From positions 64,595,463 through 64,659,462 of the forward strand of contig NC_051854.1 of NCBI RefSeq assembly GCF_905115235.1: 64,000 nt of DNA. Direction: 5' to 3'. This document shows, in pieces, positions 61,297-64,000 of the stretch (within the stretch, counting starts at the first letter, position 1; every line of letters starts with the position of its first letter). A model generated the notes under the pieces. It had not been told where the DNA came from. It was given only the letters and a program-made list of their open reading frames with translations, and ran no database searches. This DNA is from Hermetia illucens (taxonomy: Eukaryota; Arthropoda; Insecta; Diptera; Stratiomyidae). The position numbers were made by a program, and so were the translations under genes.

Positions 61297-62149
61297 ACAG
61301 GTGAGCTGAAAAGTTCATAGGCCTCTGACGGCGATACAACGATTATAGGTGTAATGCAGTACGATTTGTCTTTTTCTTCAAATGGGGCTGTTTTTCCAAT
61401 AATGCTATGTAATAGTCAGTGTTGATGAAGTTTCCCTTCACAATATATTCGATGAATTAATAATCGACCGACAGTTGCATCTTGGCACGTTTTGGGGTCG
61501 GTTCACTACGTGCAGTTCACTCAAATGACGATCATTTGATTCCGGTGTGAAATATTGGAGCAATGTTTCATTCATTGTCACATATCGACCCAAGAGTTCG
61601 GGCTTTTTATGGAGTAAGCTCTTCAAGCACTGCTCAGAATGGTAAACTCAAACATTCATGCACGATATGCCCAACACGTTCCTTTGATATCTTTAGAGCC
61701 TCAATTATCTCGATAAACTTCATTTAGCGGTCATCCAAAATTATTTTGTGAACTTTTTGATATTTTCATCGGTAACAGCCTCTTTGGGGCGTCCACTACT
61801 TTCATCGTCTTCGGTGCTTATTTCACCTTGTATAAACATAACAAATTACTTTTCAACGGCTGATTTTCCTTGTGCAAAGTCCGAGCAATGTTTATCAAGC
61901 CAAGTCTTAGTTTTAACAGTATTTTTTCGCCAAAATGATTGATTAACACATGAAATTGCTTTTTGTCTATTTTCTTTAAACTAACGAAAGTTGCATCACT
62001 AAAAATGCTCTCCCCCACAAACTAATAGTCCGAAAGCTGTCAAATTCGTACACGTGGCTTTTGAATGATAGGGTTAACTGCAAAATATAGGGATTTAATA
62101 CTAGTAGCACCATCTGTGTGTTAGCCTGCGAACTTTTCAACCCACCTGG
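61297..62149 (-). mobile_element. Mariner element, internally deleted
   Basis: An 853-bp copy with imperfect terminal inverted repeats of about 25 bp (AGGTGAGCTGAAAAGTTCAT at 61299; the complement of AGGTGGGTTGAAAAGTTCGC at the right end), flanked by TA (61295-61296 and 62150-62151). The minus strand encodes pieces of mariner transposase: HVLINHFGEKILLKLRL near 61960, and RYVTMNETLLQYFTPESN near 61585, containing the first catalytic region with E-T for the usual D-E-T. It is about 450 bp shorter than usual mariners and has frame breaks, so it is inactive. Confidence 0.8.
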
Positions 62150-62630
62150 TATCGGTGTCTTCGGTTATTCTTATGACCGTACCCCGGGGATTACACTGGC
62201 AACTCCATAGCTTTACTTGGTTTTGACAAAAAAACAAGGTTTTCGTATCGGGGCTGACATGCGGTGATGCATTGCTCCACTGAAAATTCCATTGTTAATA
62301 ACCGTGTTCGACATACCGTGGCGTCAAATTGATTTCTAGTATCTGAATATTATCGCTATTTTTCATTTGAGATGTAAGGACTTGCAGTGAAAGGCAAACA
62401 TATGTAAAAAATGCGCTTCAAACAAAGCTCCAAATTTTGAAAACCGAAAAGTGCCTGCTGTTTCAGTAAATAACATAATGGTTAGAGTATTCCAATTCGT
62501 AAGAAAAGTTTACAATGAAAATGCCACTTTATTGGTAGACATTGGGTGAACTTTTCTAGTGCTAGTCACCTTTTACGACTCCAAATAGTGGACTTGGAAA
62601 CGCTTGCAGATGCAAAGCAATTAATGCTGC
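62150..62630. repeat. Unclassified dispersed repeat X, copy 2
   Basis: Aligns by eye with 47106-47705 (for example TGACATGCGGTGATGC near 62257 and CTCCAAATAGTGGACTTGG near 62580). Bounded on the left by mariner and on the right by RTE sequence. Confidence 0.55.
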
Positions 62631-63178
62631 CGTTGAGCCCAAGATATCGCGCTGATTACCGCCTGCTCGATCTGGATGAAGGCAGTTTGTACGTCTCGGG
62701 TGGTTCTTCCCATGATGTCGATATCGTCAGCATAGGCCAATAGTTGGGTGGACTTAAAGAGGATCGCATCTCTTGCATTTACCTTAGCATCACGGATCAC
62801 TTTCTCGAGGGCCAGGTTAAAGAGGACGAATGATAGGGCATCCCTTCGTCGTAGACCATTGTTGATGTCGAATGGTCTTGAGAGTGTTCCTGCTGCTTTT
62901 ATCTGGCCTCGCAGCCCTACCCAACCTCCTACCTGCAGGACCAGCTGGTACAATTCGTCCCGTTTTTAGGCGCGAGATATTCGCCTTCATCCTTCTCCGT
63001 CTGCAGCTTTTCGTTAAGAAAGAGCTTCTAGCGGTCACCACATGGAGGTGGAGATAGGGTTTGGTAGTAGAGTTGTTGGTGTTGGTTCAGCAGGCATTTC
63101 GCAGGTTTCATGCTCCATCGTGGCTACCAATCCATGTTTCGCCCTGGGACCTATACTATCCTTTGACCACCATATTTA
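62631..63178 (-). mobile_element. RTE-clade LINE, RT core joined to 5' end
   Basis: The minus strand holds RT motifs at 62910-62640 (NNGLRRRDALSFVLFNLALE; LLAYADDIDIMGRTTRDVQT). A deletion near 62913 then joins it to the element's 5' region (62915-63178, matching 11830-11990 and 13781-13843). It is useful as the uninterrupted form of the site where the LTR at 11997 inserted. Confidence 0.8.
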
Positions 63179-63179
63179 T

Positions 63180-63926
63180 TTAATATACGTACTATATATG
63201 TACATATGTATGCTTTTGTGCACGAAGTCAATCGGAAATATGGGTACGATCAATTTATGTACGTGCATATATATGTACAGTATTCGCAAGGAGGCAGTTT
63301 GTTTGTTTAGGGTGAGGATAATATCTATGGATGTAATATGTATGTATATCTTGTAGTTTGGAAAGATATGAAGGAATGTGTTGGATTTGTAGCTATATGC
63401 AGATAGAAAAGTGTGCATTAAAGTTTCTTACATAAGATGAACGCAAAACCTTTATACCCGAAGCGCGTGGAATTTTCAGCTAGGTTTACATACATGTAAA
63501 AGGGGGATGTAAAATGTTTTTTAACCGGAATATCCTCCATACCGATATCTAGTCAAATAAAATTAGTAATAGTAGATTACCAGAATTTTTGAATATTTTA
63601 ATTAGACAAATGTCCACTCAAATGTTTTTACATAAACAATACACAAAACCTTTCATACTTGAAGTGTCCAGCTCCTGGTTTCCCGACTTGTTTGTATCTA
63701 GTTTACGTGAACTTCTTCACATTTGCTAATAATGCTGAACTCTTAGTGTGATGCGCATGAAGTTGACTATTATCGATGCACCACCCTCCAGATCAAATTA
63801 TTTGCATAAATAACAATTTCAAAAAATTGAGCCCAATTGAATTTTAATTATTTTGCAGATGCAACTGCCATGCACACAAAATTCTTCACATAGGGAAACA
63901 TAAAACATTCCGGCTTCCCGACTTGT
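63180..63926 (-). mobile_element. Helentron fragments next to unit E
   Basis: 63185-63465 matches the TA/GTAT-rich segment of 58672-59837. 63480-63692 is body plus head complement (GTTTCCCGACTTGT). 63693-63926 is another piece ending in CGGCTTCCCGACTTGT. The last two match 50630-50974 downstream of OrD. Confidence 0.65.
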
Positions 63927-64000
63927 TTTATTTTATTGACTGAAAACTACAAATGATATTACATTTTGTAAAATCACTGAGTGCCCGAAAGTAAAAGTAG
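63927..64000 (-). repeat. Start of Or duplication unit E
   Basis: TTTTATTTTATTGACTGAAAAC and the following bases to the window end match the downstream flank of OrD at 50975-51055. In unit D the last Or exon begins about 40 bp further on, so a fifth Or copy is expected just outside the window. Confidence 0.65.

Noticed and set aside
1-64000. tRNA or rRNA genes, or a complete capsid- or envelope-bearing virus-like element
   Set aside because: No cloverleaf, rRNA segment, gag-pol-env order or capsid gene was recognised on either strand by reading; only a probable solo LTR was seen.

Overview
The window is dipteran nuclear DNA, most likely from a fly outside Drosophila with a repeat-rich genome. 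No species can be named from sequence alone. The evidence is a tandem array of insect odorant receptor (Or) genes with small spliced exons, R1-clade and RTE-clade LINEs, mariner-type DNA transposons, and many short Helentron (DINE-1/mini-me type) elements carrying (GACA)n tracts and a terminal hairpin.

Host genes: four Or copies lie on the minus strand: OrA (5846-8098), OrB (21981-24236), OrC (29488-35695) and OrD (51094-52801). Each has the same three-exon plan: a long first exon of about 256 codons, an 81-101 bp intron, a 361-nt second exon, a second intron of variable length, and a 51-nt last exon encoding 16 residues. They resemble the Or2a/Or33/Or59a group of flies. OrB looks whole (393 aa). 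OrD looks usable but starts seven codons downstream of the start used by OrA and OrB. OrA has lost the AG of its last splice acceptor. OrC is a pseudogene with an internal deletion and frameshift. The flanks are duplicated with the genes, and a fifth unit begins at the right edge (63927 onward), so another Or copy probably lies just beyond the window.

Everything else I can identify is mobile DNA. 1-5535: RTE, Penelope and Helentron copies. 8901-13843: a full-length RTE upstream of OrA, with a 15-bp target duplication, itself carrying a probable solo LTR. 14804-21659: RTE nested in RTE, a Helentron and a long R1 LINE. 25676-28585: Helentron and RTE. 29730-34071: Helentrons and an RTE that swell the last intron of OrC. 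36136-50974: a LINE of the Jockey/I/CR1 group, two R1 LINEs, at least five Helentrons, a mariner relic and stacked RTE ends. 52979-54301: a nearly intact 1323-bp DD41D mariner/Tc1-type transposon inserted in the OrD upstream region. 55230-63926: LINE, R1, Helentron, mariner and RTE debris.

I found no operon-like gene set and no new multi-gene system. The most informative content is the Or array: its decay states, its transposon markers of duplication order, and transposons inside its introns and promoters. Shared Helentron structures come second, namely a LINE fragment carried by two copies and a hairpin with paired changes.
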